Shown here: positions 17,997-24,860 of the stretch, piece after piece | Layout of the letters: every line of letters begins with the position of its first letter | How positions within the stretch are numbered: position 1 is the first letter of the stretch | Virus record (IMG/VR): IMGVR_UViG_3300042891_000941 | Location: 1 to 30,006 of that record | Source of the DNA: a virus | Strand: one strand, 5' to 3' | DNA: 30,006 nt | The notes under the pieces: model-generated | What the model was told of the DNA's origin: nothing | The model's input: the letters and a program-made list of their open reading frames with translations, nothing else | Database searches by the model: none | Program-made: the position numbers and the translations under genes

Positions 17997-18389
17997 TTAC
18001 TTTTGTAAAGATCGTTGACGCTCGTTTAATGATTTTATTATACCATATTTTCTAATATCATCTGAAAATAAATGTAGTTCAAAACTCTTTATTTCAGAAA
18101 ACACCGTAATACTTTGATTGGTGAGAAAATATGGACAATCAATAAATCGAGATAAGTATATCACTGTTTGAGGGCTCTTGTCAATAGGTTCCGTAAACGG
18201 AATTTTATATGCTTTAAGACCCAACGTGTTAACCAAGAAATCCAATCCTTCACCAGACAATCTGTATGAATTATTTGAAGATCTATTACTATGCCACCAT
18301 TGCCTTGAGTAAAACTTCAAGTTGGCGTCATCCGTACTTTTACCCCATTGAGATAGGAATATCTTGGTTAATGAAGTTCTATCTATCAT
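17997..18389 (-). CDS. Conserved hypothetical protein, 130 aa
   Basis: No enzymatic motif is identified. Visible blocks are YRLSGEGLDFLVNTLGLKAY (about residues 42-61), TVIYLSRFIDCPYFLTNQSI (about 75-94), a FELHLFSDDIRKYG segment and a basic C-terminus. The pattern recalls conserved small proteins of T4-like environmental phages with no known role. It overlaps the upstream 96-aa gene by 4 nt (ATGA). The 144-bp gap downstream contains the AAA+ promoters and no gene. Confidence 0.6.
   Translation of the reverse strand: MIDRTSLTKIFLSQWGKSTDDANLKFYSRQWWHSNRSSNNSYRLSGEGLDFLVNTLGLKAYKIPFTEPIDKSPQTVIYLSRFIDCPYFLTNQSITVFSEIKSFELHLFSDDIRKYGIIKSLNERQRSLQK
18155..18184 (-). promoter_or_regulatory. Possible sigma70-type promoter inside the 130-aa gene
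   Basis: TTGACA (18184-18179) and TATACT (18160-18155) on the - strand are separated by 18 nt, one more than in the other promoters here. It lies in coding sequence, so it could be chance. Confidence 0.35.
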
Positions 18390-18676
18390 TTTTTCGATGC
18401 CTTCATTGTTAATTTTACAACATTAAACGCCTCTGTGTCAAACTGTAAATTTAACTTTTTTGCTAAATTGTGAGCATGCCCTGGATTAGAAAAACTGGTT
18501 TTTTTATATTTTGGGCCAGGGTGACTCACTAAACTATTAAACGATTTCAAATTGAAGGCGGCTGATTCATAGAACACTGCCCATATTGCATTGTCCTCGG
18601 CTGCCAATATTTGATCCGTCTTATATGATGTTTTATCGGTGTATTCTAATAATACATGCGGTTTTGGTCTACTCAT
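18386..18676 (-). CDS. Hypothetical protein, 96 aa
   Basis: The start at 18676 (MSRPKPHVLLEYTD) is chosen because AAAGGA lies just upstream; a longer frame starting at 18721 would run through the late promoter box and has no ribosome-binding site. The protein contains NAIWAVFYESAAFNLKSFNS and PGPKYKKTSFSNPGHAHNLA, and ends in a basic tail. No family is recognised. Its own GATAAATA late box at 18703-18710 suggests late expression of this gene and perhaps the next one, unlike most of the - strand block. Confidence 0.55.
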   Translation of the reverse strand: MSRPKPHVLLEYTDKTSYKTDQILAAEDNAIWAVFYESAAFNLKSFNSLVSHPGPKYKKTSFSNPGHAHNLAKKLNLQFDTEAFNVVKLTMKASKK

Positions 18677-18702
18677 TGAGGTTCCTTTATTAACTACGCA
18701 TA

Positions 18703-18710
18703 TATTTATC
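18703..18710 (-). promoter_or_regulatory. T4-type late promoter box (GATAAATA)
   Basis: GATAAATA on the - strand lies 26 nt before the ATG at 18676 and just after the upstream glycosyltransferase stop. It is identical to the boxes at 6430 and 28830. Confidence 0.55.
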
Positions 18711-18720
18711 AAAAAATGCA

Positions 18721-19515
18721 CTACTGATTTTTGCTGTAGAATTTTTTATAGTTATGAATTATTTCAACATGTTCTGGAATACCTTTGGAAATGGCAAACG
18801 TAGTTGGGTAGTCGTAATGACTATAATAATCATACTCGTTTGTGCCCTCTGGGTCGAATACATTGACAATATTAGGATTCTTTACAAAAGCCTTGCCGGA
18901 AAGCAAGAAAAAATATGTATTAAATGAATCTTGCCAACCAGTTTTTTCATATATATTATTACGAACATAATTAAAATTTTGTTCAACCCATCGTTTAACA
19001 TGAAAATAATTATCTAAAAAAGTTTTTACTTTGATGATAGTACCACCCTGTGCACCATAACCATTGATATTTGGACGGACGCCAGAATATTCTTCTATCA
19101 TATTCATAAATTCATCAGTAAACCCATTTGGAAATCGTTCACCATTCGCAAAGGAGGTATCAAACCCATATACATCAACATCTGGACATGTAATTGGTTT
19201 TAATATTTTAATATCATCTTCTAAATATACTAAATGAGTGGTATTCGCTCGAAAACATGCAATATACATTCTTTCCCAAAATTCTAACACAATTTCCATA
19301 TCATAACCATATGGTTCTTGTGGATAACCAAGTTTCCGTTGGGACTGGTAATATTCTACATTATATTTTTTACAAGCATCAAGACGATCATCACCTGCAT
19401 CACCTAATGCAATGTAATAACTATCTGGATAGAATTCTCGTACATTTTTCATAAGTTCTTCACCGGCAATATGTTGTCCTGGTGAGCAAAACTGTGCAAA
19501 CCCTATTGATGTCAT
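18721..19515 (-). CDS. Glycosyltransferase-like (GT-A fold) protein, 264 aa
   Basis: The protein begins with a beta strand and loop (TSIGFAQFCSPG) and has a LVYLEDDIKI motif (residues 95-104), matching the acidic DxD-type metal/nucleotide-sugar site at the end of a strand in GT-A glycosyltransferases. Later TGWQDSFNTYFFLLSG and HNYKKFY resemble acceptor-side elements. No signal peptide or membrane segment is seen, so it should act in the cytoplasm. Possible targets are phage DNA bases, virion proteins or host surface-glycan precursors; the sequence does not decide. An AAGGA Shine-Dalgarno precedes the ATG. Confidence 0.6.
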   Translation of the reverse strand: MTSIGFAQFCSPGQHIAGEELMKNVREFYPDSYYIALGDAGDDRLDACKKYNVEYYQSQRKLGYPQEPYGYDMEIVLEFWERMYIACFRANTTHLVYLEDDIKILKPITCPDVDVYGFDTSFANGERFPNGFTDEFMNMIEEYSGVRPNINGYGAQGGTIIKVKTFLDNYFHVKRWVEQNFNYVRNNIYEKTGWQDSFNTYFFLLSGKAFVKNPNIVNVFDPEGTNEYDYYSHYDYPTTFAISKGIPEHVEIIHNYKKFYSKNQ

Positions 19516-19523
19516 AAATTTCC

Positions 19524-19766
19524 TTATTGTTTATCGAATCCACCACCGTCCATACTAACAGTGATCGAATCCGTATTTTTGTTCTTTAACTCATCGTACA
19601 ATCGTGAATAATCCGTATTGATTTTATCAAGCATTTCATTCAACGCCATAGAAATTAGTCTTGCTTGTTGAATTGGAATTTTAATTTCTTTTTGTTGAGA
19701 TAATTCAGCTGCACGTAATAATTGCGTATACAATGTAATTGGTGTTAAATTTATTTGATGTTGCAT
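19524..19766 (-). CDS. Conserved small helical protein, 80 aa
   Basis: The protein is mainly helical (LTPITLYTQLLRAAELSQQK, then PIQQARLISMALNEMLDKIN), probably with a short coiled coil, and ends in a flexible SMDGGGFDKQ tail. No function is recognised. It overlaps the end of the 156-aa gene by 16 nt and has only a weak ribosome-binding site, so it is probably translationally coupled to that gene. Confidence 0.55.
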   Translation of the reverse strand: MQHQINLTPITLYTQLLRAAELSQQKEIKIPIQQARLISMALNEMLDKINTDYSRLYDELKNKNTDSITVSMDGGGFDKQ

Positions 19767-20221
19767 TTTACTTCTGCCGCTTTTGCTTTGGTCTTAAATG
19801 GACCAAGTGTTTCATACCGATCAACTGTAATTAATTTTGGACAAAATGCTATAACCCATGTTTTGAATTTTATTGCATACCAACCTGCACAATGGAAACA
19901 TTTGCTTTTTGGTTGTTTCGTAAACATTGGTAATTTTCTACGAACATCATACATTGAATTATATGGTTTTGTTTTAGTTGGATAACCGTGACATTCCGTA
20001 TCTTCTGATAAATTAACTGGTAGTGAATTTTCTGGTAGGAAAAATTTACTACCAAATGTATTGATGATTTCTTCCTTTTCATCAAAACGAATTTCACCAT
20101 CTATATTGGATAAAATGAATTTGTTATTTTCTTGTTTATGCAATGTTGCAATTTTATCACCATCTTGTTCAACAATCCAGAATTTTCCATCGACAATTGG
20201 TATTGCATGAATTTCGGTCAT
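19751..20221 (-). CDS. Conserved T4-like hypothetical protein, 156 aa
   Basis: It opens with EIHAIPIVDGKFWIVEQDGD, a strand-rich segment I recognise from proteins conserved in T4-like cyanophages. A DVRRKLPMFTKQ segment leads to CFHCAGWYAIKF (a CxxC), then WVIAFCPKLITVDRYETLGP. The CxxC and the later Cys might bind zinc, but relatives as I recall them do not all keep the pair. Function unknown. The strong GGAGGA Shine-Dalgarno is the best in this stretch, suggesting high expression. It overlaps the upstream 72-aa gene by 4 nt. Confidence 0.65.
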   Translation of the reverse strand: MTEIHAIPIVDGKFWIVEQDGDKIATLHKQENNKFILSNIDGEIRFDEKEEIINTFGSKFFLPENSLPVNLSEDTECHGYPTKTKPYNSMYDVRRKLPMFTKQPKSKCFHCAGWYAIKFKTWVIAFCPKLITVDRYETLGPFKTKAKAAEVKCNIK

Positions 20222-20436
20222 GATTCCTCCTGATAAACCATGTTTAAAACTTCATCAATCGATAGAGGTGTTGCATCTGCATAAAATTTATCGTTATTTC
20301 TAAATTTGAAATCAGATAATGGGTGATCATTATATCTAGTAATGATATCTATTCTATATTGATCACCGGTTTTTGTGTACTTGCATTTGCATAGAATACC
20401 ATCCTTTGGTATGTTATTGAACCATTCCTTTGTCAT
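20218..20436 (-). CDS. Hypothetical protein, 72 aa
   Basis: A small soluble protein (EWFNNIPKDGILCKCKYTKT, then FKFRNNDKFYADATPLSIDE). The centre looks like a small beta domain followed by a helix. No family is recognised. It follows the 165-aa gene by 11 nt and overlaps the next gene through ATGA. Confidence 0.5.
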   Translation of the reverse strand: MTKEWFNNIPKDGILCKCKYTKTGDQYRIDIITRYNDHPLSDFKFRNNDKFYADATPLSIDEVLNMVYQEES

Positions 20437-20447
20437 ACAAACTCCGT

Positions 20448-20945
20448 TTATTTTTCTAAAAGTACTTCGATTGTTGCTAAAAAGATAGCCATACCTGATC
20501 GGCCATCCATGAAAGATTTTTCTACAATTTTGTTTGCTGTTTGGATAGCATATTTGTGTTTTGGATCAAATAAGCTAATAGCAATATTGTATTTTTTGTT
20601 GTACATCACCCTTGAAAATCCTTGGAATAATTCTTCATCGGGATAACCAGTTAGTTCAATAAAACCAATTCTAGTAAGTTTCGCTGACAACTCTTTGGTG
20701 TCTTCAAGGAAAAGTTCTTGTTGAAAAATGATATAATCAAGTTCCAATGAATTTGCAAACACTTCTGCATGATCGTGATTTCTGTAAGCCCAAACTCTAG
20801 CAAGTTTATGATTGTCAACTCGTTGTTTGAGATTCAATTTGTCTAACCATGAAACTTGTTTACGAGTATTTTTAACTCGTTGAACATTGTTTTTAGAACG
20901 AATGTTTTCGATAATTTCTGATTTTGTATCAATGATTTCAGTCAT
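20448..20945 (-). CDS. Hypothetical protein, 165 aa
   Basis: The N-terminal ~50 residues are basic and helical (IRSKNNVQRVKNTRKQVSWL). The rest alternates helix and strand (ELDYIIFQQELFLEDTKELS, FIELTGYPDEELFQGFSRVM, NIAISLFDPKHKYAIQTANK). No family is recognised; the basic head could contact nucleic acid, but that is speculation. It has its own sigma70-type promoter at 20981-21009 whose -10 lies in a large inverted repeat, so it may be separately regulated. Confidence 0.55.
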   Translation of the reverse strand: MTEIIDTKSEIIENIRSKNNVQRVKNTRKQVSWLDKLNLKQRVDNHKLARVWAYRNHDHAEVFANSLELDYIIFQQELFLEDTKELSAKLTRIGFIELTGYPDEELFQGFSRVMYNKKYNIAISLFDPKHKYAIQTANKIVEKSFMDGRSGMAIFLATIEVLLEK

Positions 20946-20959
20946 AATAATCTCTATGT

Positions 20960-20996
20960 GTTAGTGTTTTAAGTTTGATAACTATAAAACACTAAC
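20960..20996. repeat. 12-bp inverted repeat spanning a -10 element
   Basis: GTTAGTGTTTTA (20960-20971) and TAAAACACTAAC (20985-20996) are perfect reverse complements separated by 13 nt. The right arm overlaps the -10 box at 20981-20986 and there is no T-run, which fits an operator or leader hairpin better than a terminator. Confidence 0.7.
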
Positions 20997-21009
20997 TGTT
21001 AAAAGTCAA
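20981..21009 (-). promoter_or_regulatory. Sigma70-type promoter for the 165-aa gene
   Basis: On the - strand: TTGACT (21009-21004), a 17-nt spacer, TATAGT (20986-20981). It lies just after the stop of the 219-aa gene and about 35 nt before the next ATG. Confidence 0.7.
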
Positions 21010-21012
21010 GTT

Positions 21013-21672
21013 TTATTTTTCAACCAAAATTAAATCAAATTCGATACCCTTCCCAGTAGTGTCGTATTCAACCGTGTCAATGTATTCGCCATCGTATTGG
21101 ATACTCGATAACAAACTCCATCCTTCGATATCACTATACTCAATTTTAATTTTTGTTGGATCAAATTCATCTTTGATTGTGAATTCTCCACCAAAAAATA
21201 AACCTTTTTCGACAGATTGTCCAATAAATGCCACCTCGCCATCTTCCAGCTTATCAGTGATATAACATTCCTCAATTTCTTCAATCCCAATTTCATCATC
21301 TTCGAGAGAAGTGATGTCTAAAGAATGTCTCCATACTTCCTTACCCTTTTCATCGTAGACAAATATTTCACTGAGATCATCAATTGTTGCACCATTTTCA
21401 TGAGCAATATCATCCAAATCATACCAGTTGCCTTCTTCAATGAAACGATATTCTTCTGGTACTTCTAACTCATTATCTTCATCATCGATGAAATCATTGA
21501 TATCTATATCATTATCTTCAAGATAATCATATGCATCACGGTCAACTTTGCCGATTACAATTTCACCACCTCTGCCGGATACTTCTACTTTGTATTTTCG
21601 TGGTGGGAATTTAATGGTTTGTAATAATGTACGTTGTTCATCCGGTGTTGGATCTTTAATTTCTTCACTCAT
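21013..21672 (-). CDS. Conserved acidic hypothetical protein, 219 aa
   Basis: A strikingly acidic protein (YLEDNDIDINDFIDDEDNEL around residues 50-70, then IEEIEECYITDKLEDGEVAF). The N-terminus RKYKVEVSGRGGEIVIGKVD looks like a small beta domain. I recall similar acidic proteins in T4-like cyanophages without assigned function. Acidic phage proteins are sometimes DNA mimics, but nothing here proves that. It begins 1 nt after the rnh stop (TAAGATG) and so is co-transcribed with the nuclease. Confidence 0.6.
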   Translation of the reverse strand: MSEEIKDPTPDEQRTLLQTIKFPPRKYKVEVSGRGGEIVIGKVDRDAYDYLEDNDIDINDFIDDEDNELEVPEEYRFIEEGNWYDLDDIAHENGATIDDLSEIFVYDEKGKEVWRHSLDITSLEDDEIGIEEIEECYITDKLEDGEVAFIGQSVEKGLFFGGEFTIKDEFDPTKIKIEYSDIEGWSLLSSIQYDGEYIDTVEYDTTGKGIEFDLILVEK

Positions 21673-21673
21673 C

Positions 21674-22660
21674 TTATTCTCCTATGTATTTTGCTTGAAA
21701 CGGTTCAGCAAATTGCTGAATATTTTCCATCATTCGTTTCATATCATATGATTGACAGAATTTTAACATTCTGATCCCAACCTGTGTTATTTCTTTTGGT
21801 TTAGAATTGGTACTTATTGTTTCGTTTATCACTTCTCGGATATGAGTTGGCTGTGCAGTTAAATCGATTAATTGACGATTTCTTTCATAATCATCTAATA
21901 CTCTATGCTCAACTCCATCATGATCAACCCAGCGTTGTAGCATTAGATTGTTCCAATTATAGCCTTTACAATTTCTGTCATTAAATGCTTCAGTTAGCCC
22001 AACTTTATTTTTGGTACCTTTTGTTCTAACCCCTGGATATGCGGAGAAAACATTATCGCTAGTATCACCGCGCATACATTTCTCAAAAAGCATCCATTCA
22101 GGATCAATTGGTAATTTTACTTCACCTGTTTTTTTGTCTTTAATTGGTTTACCTTTTGCATCAAAATAACCAGTATGGGTAATGTGGTGATCAGCAATGC
22201 CATTGTATTGGCTTACATTAGGCGCAATTAATTGTAAAAAGTCACTATCAGATGAAATAATGACATGATTAGAGTTAGGATGTGATTGAATGAATCCAGC
22301 AATTAAGTCATCCGCTTCTAATTGCGGGTGTTGTAAAATGGTGCAATTAGTTTTATCTGTTAAAAATGTTTTGAATTCATCGAACGCTTCCCAAAACAAT
22401 TTTTCTTCTTCTTGTTCTTTTACATTCATGGCAGACCGCATGTCTGCCCGATTTCGTTTATATGGTACATAATATTCTTTGCGCCATGATTTCCCTTCCA
22501 AACATACAACAACATGTTTACCACCAAAGTCTTGCCATGCTTTTTTGATGCTATTAAATGTTATATGAAATGCCATACCCAGTTTTAATTCAGCATTACC
22601 TTGTATGGCATGTCTAGCACGATAGAATGTGTTAGACAGATCGACTAAAATATAAGTCAT
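21674..22660 (-). CDS. rnh: T4 RNase H-type 5'-3' exonuclease (FEN/PIN family), 328 aa
   Basis: It removes RNA primers and flaps during lagging-strand synthesis. Metal-binding acidic residues are all present: D7 in YILVDLSN, EADD at 115-118, SSDSDF with D138 and D140, and GDTSDN at 198-203 (helix-hairpin region). The basic YKRNR at 67-71 matches the YK-NR segment of T4 RNase H. T4 RNase H is 305 residues; this one is slightly longer through a KGKPIKDKKTGEV insert around 169-181. The ATG has AGGA 7 nt upstream. It is grouped with polymerase-side genes on the same strand. Confidence 0.92.
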   Translation of the reverse strand: MTYILVDLSNTFYRARHAIQGNAELKLGMAFHITFNSIKKAWQDFGGKHVVVCLEGKSWRKEYYVPYKRNRADMRSAMNVKEQEEEKLFWEAFDEFKTFLTDKTNCTILQHPQLEADDLIAGFIQSHPNSNHVIISSDSDFLQLIAPNVSQYNGIADHHITHTGYFDAKGKPIKDKKTGEVKLPIDPEWMLFEKCMRGDTSDNVFSAYPGVRTKGTKNKVGLTEAFNDRNCKGYNWNNLMLQRWVDHDGVEHRVLDDYERNRQLIDLTAQPTHIREVINETISTNSKPKEITQVGIRMLKFCQSYDMKRMMENIQQFAEPFQAKYIGE

Positions 22661-22684
22661 TATTCATCCTTGAATAATGGTGAA

Positions 22685-22704
22685 CTGAGGTTATTTTACC
22701 TCAG
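22685..22704 (-). terminator. Hairpin overlapping the stop of the 148-aa gene
   Basis: A CTGAGGT / ACCTCAG stem with a 6-nt loop lies across the stop codon and ends 24 nt before the rnh ATG. No T-run follows, so it is more likely an attenuator or RNA-processing hairpin than a full terminator. Confidence 0.4.
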
Positions 22705-23137
22705 CTTTTCCACCGGTTAATTTCGTAACATTGATATAACCAGTTTCCCGATTATCCATATCAACCCCTTCTGCGGCAGCTGCATTAATGCAGATATCTC
22801 TGAACCAACGAGCTACTATTTCTTCATCTGGGTCACCATCAAACCCATAGCCTTCTTGCTTTAATTCAGTAATGAAATATTCATTCCAATCCAATTCATA
22901 AAAACCATTTCTGATATTATCTTTATTGACTTTAAATCCGATAACATCAACCCATGCTTCTTTGCGCTTGTTTGCTATTTCTTTTGGTGAGAGTTTTGCC
23001 TCTGCTTCTTTTTCTTTTTTAGCTTTGCGTTTAGCAGCTGCACGAGCAGCTTTTTCTTCTTTTTCAAGAATAGCAATTCGTGCAGCTTCTTCCCTAGCAG
23101 TTACGCCAGTTATATCTTTAAAAAATTTTTTAATCAT
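22691..23137 (-). CDS. Conserved T4-like hypothetical protein with Lys/Ala-rich helix, 148 aa
   Basis: Residues about 15-55 form a long charged Ala/Lys/Glu helix (EEKAARAAAKRKAKKEKEAE), likely a coiled coil or nucleic-acid-contacting arm. The C-terminal domain contains AWVDVIGFKVNKDNIRNGFY and ELDWNEYFI, a motif I recognise as conserved in T4-like environmental phages. Function unknown. It precedes rnh in the same transcript. Confidence 0.65.
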   Translation of the reverse strand: MIKKFFKDITGVTAREEAARIAILEKEEKAARAAAKRKAKKEKEAEAKLSPKEIANKRKEAWVDVIGFKVNKDNIRNGFYELDWNEYFITELKQEGYGFDGDPDEEIVARWFRDICINAAAAEGVDMDNRETGYINVTKLTGGKAEVK

Positions 23138-23155
23138 TGGATCCTTCCAGTTATT

Positions 23156-23623
23156 TTAGCAGCCTTCTGAAATATCTTTTGCTTGCATGCGTTCTTTACG
23201 GAACGTTTTAACATCTTCAATTGCATTAATTAAAGTATGTGCGTAGTTAAGTGCTTGTTGTTCACTCATTATGGTAGTTTGTGAGTACTTCAGATAGCCA
23301 GATGTCCACAATGCGTATGAAATTTTAATCCGATGAGCAAATCCATTTATAAAACTGCGAATAGATTCGTCAACGCTATACAGCCAAGAACTTTCAAATC
23401 TGGGAGTATGATTTTCTTCAACTACGCGATTCCACCAGTCGGTCTTTGGATGAGTCCAAGTATTAACATTAATATTAATTCCAAATTCATCTGCTTCCAC
23501 TTCAAAATGAATATCATCATCTTCATTTCCGCATTTACATCCTATTTTATAAAACTTGCTGTCTCCATAGTCGCCGGTTTTCATAATGCCTTCTGCTGGT
23601 TTTTCTGGTACTAATACTGACAT
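23156..23623 (-). CDS. Conserved hypothetical protein, 155 aa
   Basis: The N-terminal half is a beta-rich domain (YKIGCKCGNEDDDIHFEVEA) with a CxC pair, followed by W-rich strands (NTWTHPKTDWWNRV). The second half is helical (ESIRSFINGFAHRIKISYAL, then SEQQALNYAHTLINAIEDVK). Similar proteins occur in T4-like phages as far as I recall; no role is known. GGAAA precedes the ATG. Confidence 0.6.
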   Translation of the reverse strand: MSVLVPEKPAEGIMKTGDYGDSKFYKIGCKCGNEDDDIHFEVEADEFGININVNTWTHPKTDWWNRVVEENHTPRFESSWLYSVDESIRSFINGFAHRIKISYALWTSGYLKYSQTTIMSEQQALNYAHTLINAIEDVKTFRKERMQAKDISEGC

Positions 23624-23630
23624 AAATTTC

Positions 23631-23810
23631 CTACAGTTTAATTTCGATTACTTGGTCGAATTCACCACCGAATGTGATGGATGTTGTATTGGCTAATAAA
23701 GTTCCGTCATTCACCATCGTCGCTAAAGTTGTGACGATACTTTCCAGTTCTTGATATGTCCCATCAAATGTATTAATGAATTCTTCTGAAAATTTAATTG
23801 TTTTACTCAT
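23631..23810 (-). CDS. Small hypothetical protein, 59 aa
   Basis: A complete reading frame with ATG at 23810 and TAG at 23633-23631. It reads MSKTIKFSEEFINTFDGTYQ and ends with a strand-rich SITFGGEFDQVIEIKL. It fills the only gap between the 155-aa and 112-aa genes, begins by a 4-nt ATGA overlap with the latter and ends 7 nt before the 155-aa gene, which is strong positional evidence that it is real. Function unknown. Confidence 0.7.
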   Translation of the reverse strand: MSKTIKFSEEFINTFDGTYQELESIVTTLATMVNDGTLLANTTSITFGGEFDQVIEIKL

Positions 23811-24145
23811 GTTGACTCCTTAATAGTGTCCCAAGATTTAAGTGCTTCCAAAGTTTCTGTGTATTCTTTCCACAATAACTTCAGTTTTTCGTATTTCTGT
23901 TCCATTATAACATCCCGTCGTGGAATATGCAACAAACTTTCAATGCGACTTAATCTTTCTTCGAGGTTGTCCCCATTAAGATTAACCTTGCCAGTGATAT
24001 TCAATGTTGCATCTTCTGTCGAAGGGATTTCCATTACCATGTTTCCTGTACCACTTATGAAGCGTGTGCTAGGACTAGAAAACGTTATTTTATCGTAGTT
24101 TATTGAGTTTGTAAAAATTCTGTTAGTTAATTGTGTATTAGCCAT
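23807..24145 (-). CDS. Conserved hypothetical protein with coiled-coil end, 112 aa
   Basis: The start at 24145 (MANTQLTNRIFTNSINYDKI) is chosen for its AAGGA Shine-Dalgarno; the longer open frame upstream to 24322 runs through a terminator and the preceding gene. The N-terminal half is beta-rich (ITFSSPSTRFISGTGNMVME, LNITGKVNLNG). The second half is helical (LEERLSRIESLLHIP, then YEKLKLLWKEYTETLEAL), probably a coiled coil. No family is recognised. Confidence 0.6.
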   Translation of the reverse strand: MANTQLTNRIFTNSINYDKITFSSPSTRFISGTGNMVMEIPSTEDATLNITGKVNLNGDNLEERLSRIESLLHIPRRDVIMEQKYEKLKLLWKEYTETLEALKSWDTIKEST

Positions 24146-24161
24146 TATATTCCTTGATAAA

Positions 24162-24181
24162 GGTGGGGATAAATCCCCACC
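24162..24181 (-). terminator. Hairpin after the 81-aa gene
   Basis: GGTGGGGAT and ATCCCCACC pair in a 9-bp GC-rich stem with a tiny loop, followed on the - strand by TTTATC. It lies 8 nt after the stop of the 81-aa gene and before the Shine-Dalgarno of the 112-aa gene. Confidence 0.65.
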
Positions 24182-24188
24182 ATCTACA

Positions 24189-24434
24189 CTACTTTTTAAC
24201 AAATTTTTGTTTGTTAGTATTATTCCAAGGTTTATTACCTTGATATGGTTTACGTGGACGTTTGCTCGCCAAATATGCACCATATGATTTCGAATCCTTC
24301 CGGTAGAGTTCTGCTGGATCAAATTTTCTCATCTCCATTCGGCAAAAGTCATGAAATGCTTCTAAATCTTCGAAGATTTTTACAACATCTGGGCGGTTTT
24401 CAAAATATGAATATGTTTTGTAGTTTTTAGCCAT
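24189..24434 (-). CDS. Conserved T4-like small basic protein, 81 aa
   Basis: It begins with NYKTYSYFENRPDVVKIFED, followed by FHDFCRMEMRKFDPAELY. The C-terminal ~25 residues are basic and Asn/Lys-rich (RPRKPYQGNKPWNNTNKQKF), suggesting nucleic-acid or RNA polymerase contact. I recall the same N-terminal pattern in T4-like cyanophage proteins of unknown role. An AGGAA Shine-Dalgarno lies upstream. Confidence 0.65.
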   Translation of the reverse strand: MAKNYKTYSYFENRPDVVKIFEDLEAFHDFCRMEMRKFDPAELYRKDSKSYGAYLASKRPRKPYQGNKPWNNTNKQKFVKK

Positions 24435-24465
24435 GATAGCTTCCTTTCTTTATGGTTTGAAAAAT

Positions 24466-24480
24466 GCTACTTCCTGTAGC
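24466..24480 (-). terminator. Short terminator-like hairpin
   Basis: A 5-bp stem GCTAC/GTAGC with a 5-nt loop, then ATTTTTC on the - strand, lies 9 nt after the stop of the 120-aa gene. The stem is short, so termination may be partial. Confidence 0.4.
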
Positions 24481-24488
24481 GGTTAAAA

Positions 24489-24851
24489 TTAATTTAATTT
24501 AAATGTACTTGTTGCACCAGAGAATGGTGGAACATAACCACTACCATAATTAGTACCAGTAGTGGTCCATATTGGTGGTGTATTGTAATCGATGCCCATA
24601 TCATTGTACACGTATGAATTTGTGTGCACCATTGCTTTTTCAATAGTAGCCATCCTGCTATTTAACTCGGTTACATCATTTACTAATTTTCGTAATGGAC
24701 CGAGCTGTTTTTCTTTATCTTCGGCATGTGCTAAAGCCACTACCATTAATAAATTATTAAAACATCGTTTAACTGCTGGGTTATCTGAATTCATCGCAGT
24801 ATCAAACATATCAACGAATTTTTCTAAATCAATTTCTTCTGGTTTACTCAT
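24489..24851 (-). CDS. Conserved T4-like hypothetical protein, 120 aa
   Basis: The helical N-terminal domain has EIDLEKFVDMFDTAMNSDNP, CFNNLLMVVALAHAED and a heptad-like LRKLVNDVTELNSRMATIEK (coiled coil). The C-terminus is Tyr/Gly/Thr-rich and probably disordered. The pattern is familiar from T4-like environmental phages, function unknown. It starts 9 nt after the clamp-like gene and shares its promoter. Confidence 0.6.
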   Translation of the reverse strand: MSKPEEIDLEKFVDMFDTAMNSDNPAVKRCFNNLLMVVALAHAEDKEKQLGPLRKLVNDVTELNSRMATIEKAMVHTNSYVYNDMGIDYNTPPIWTTTGTNYGSGYVPPFSGATSTFKLN

Positions 24852-24860
24852 AATTTTTCC

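Noticed and set aside
18402-18430. Further sigma70-like promoter near 18424 (- strand), TTGACA-18-TAAAAT
   Set aside because: It lies in coding sequence with an 18-nt spacer and weak -10 context, so chance is likely in AT-rich DNA.
24146-24322. Longer N-terminus for the 112-aa gene
   Set aside because: It overlaps the 81-aa gene and a terminator hairpin; the residues look like shadow translation.
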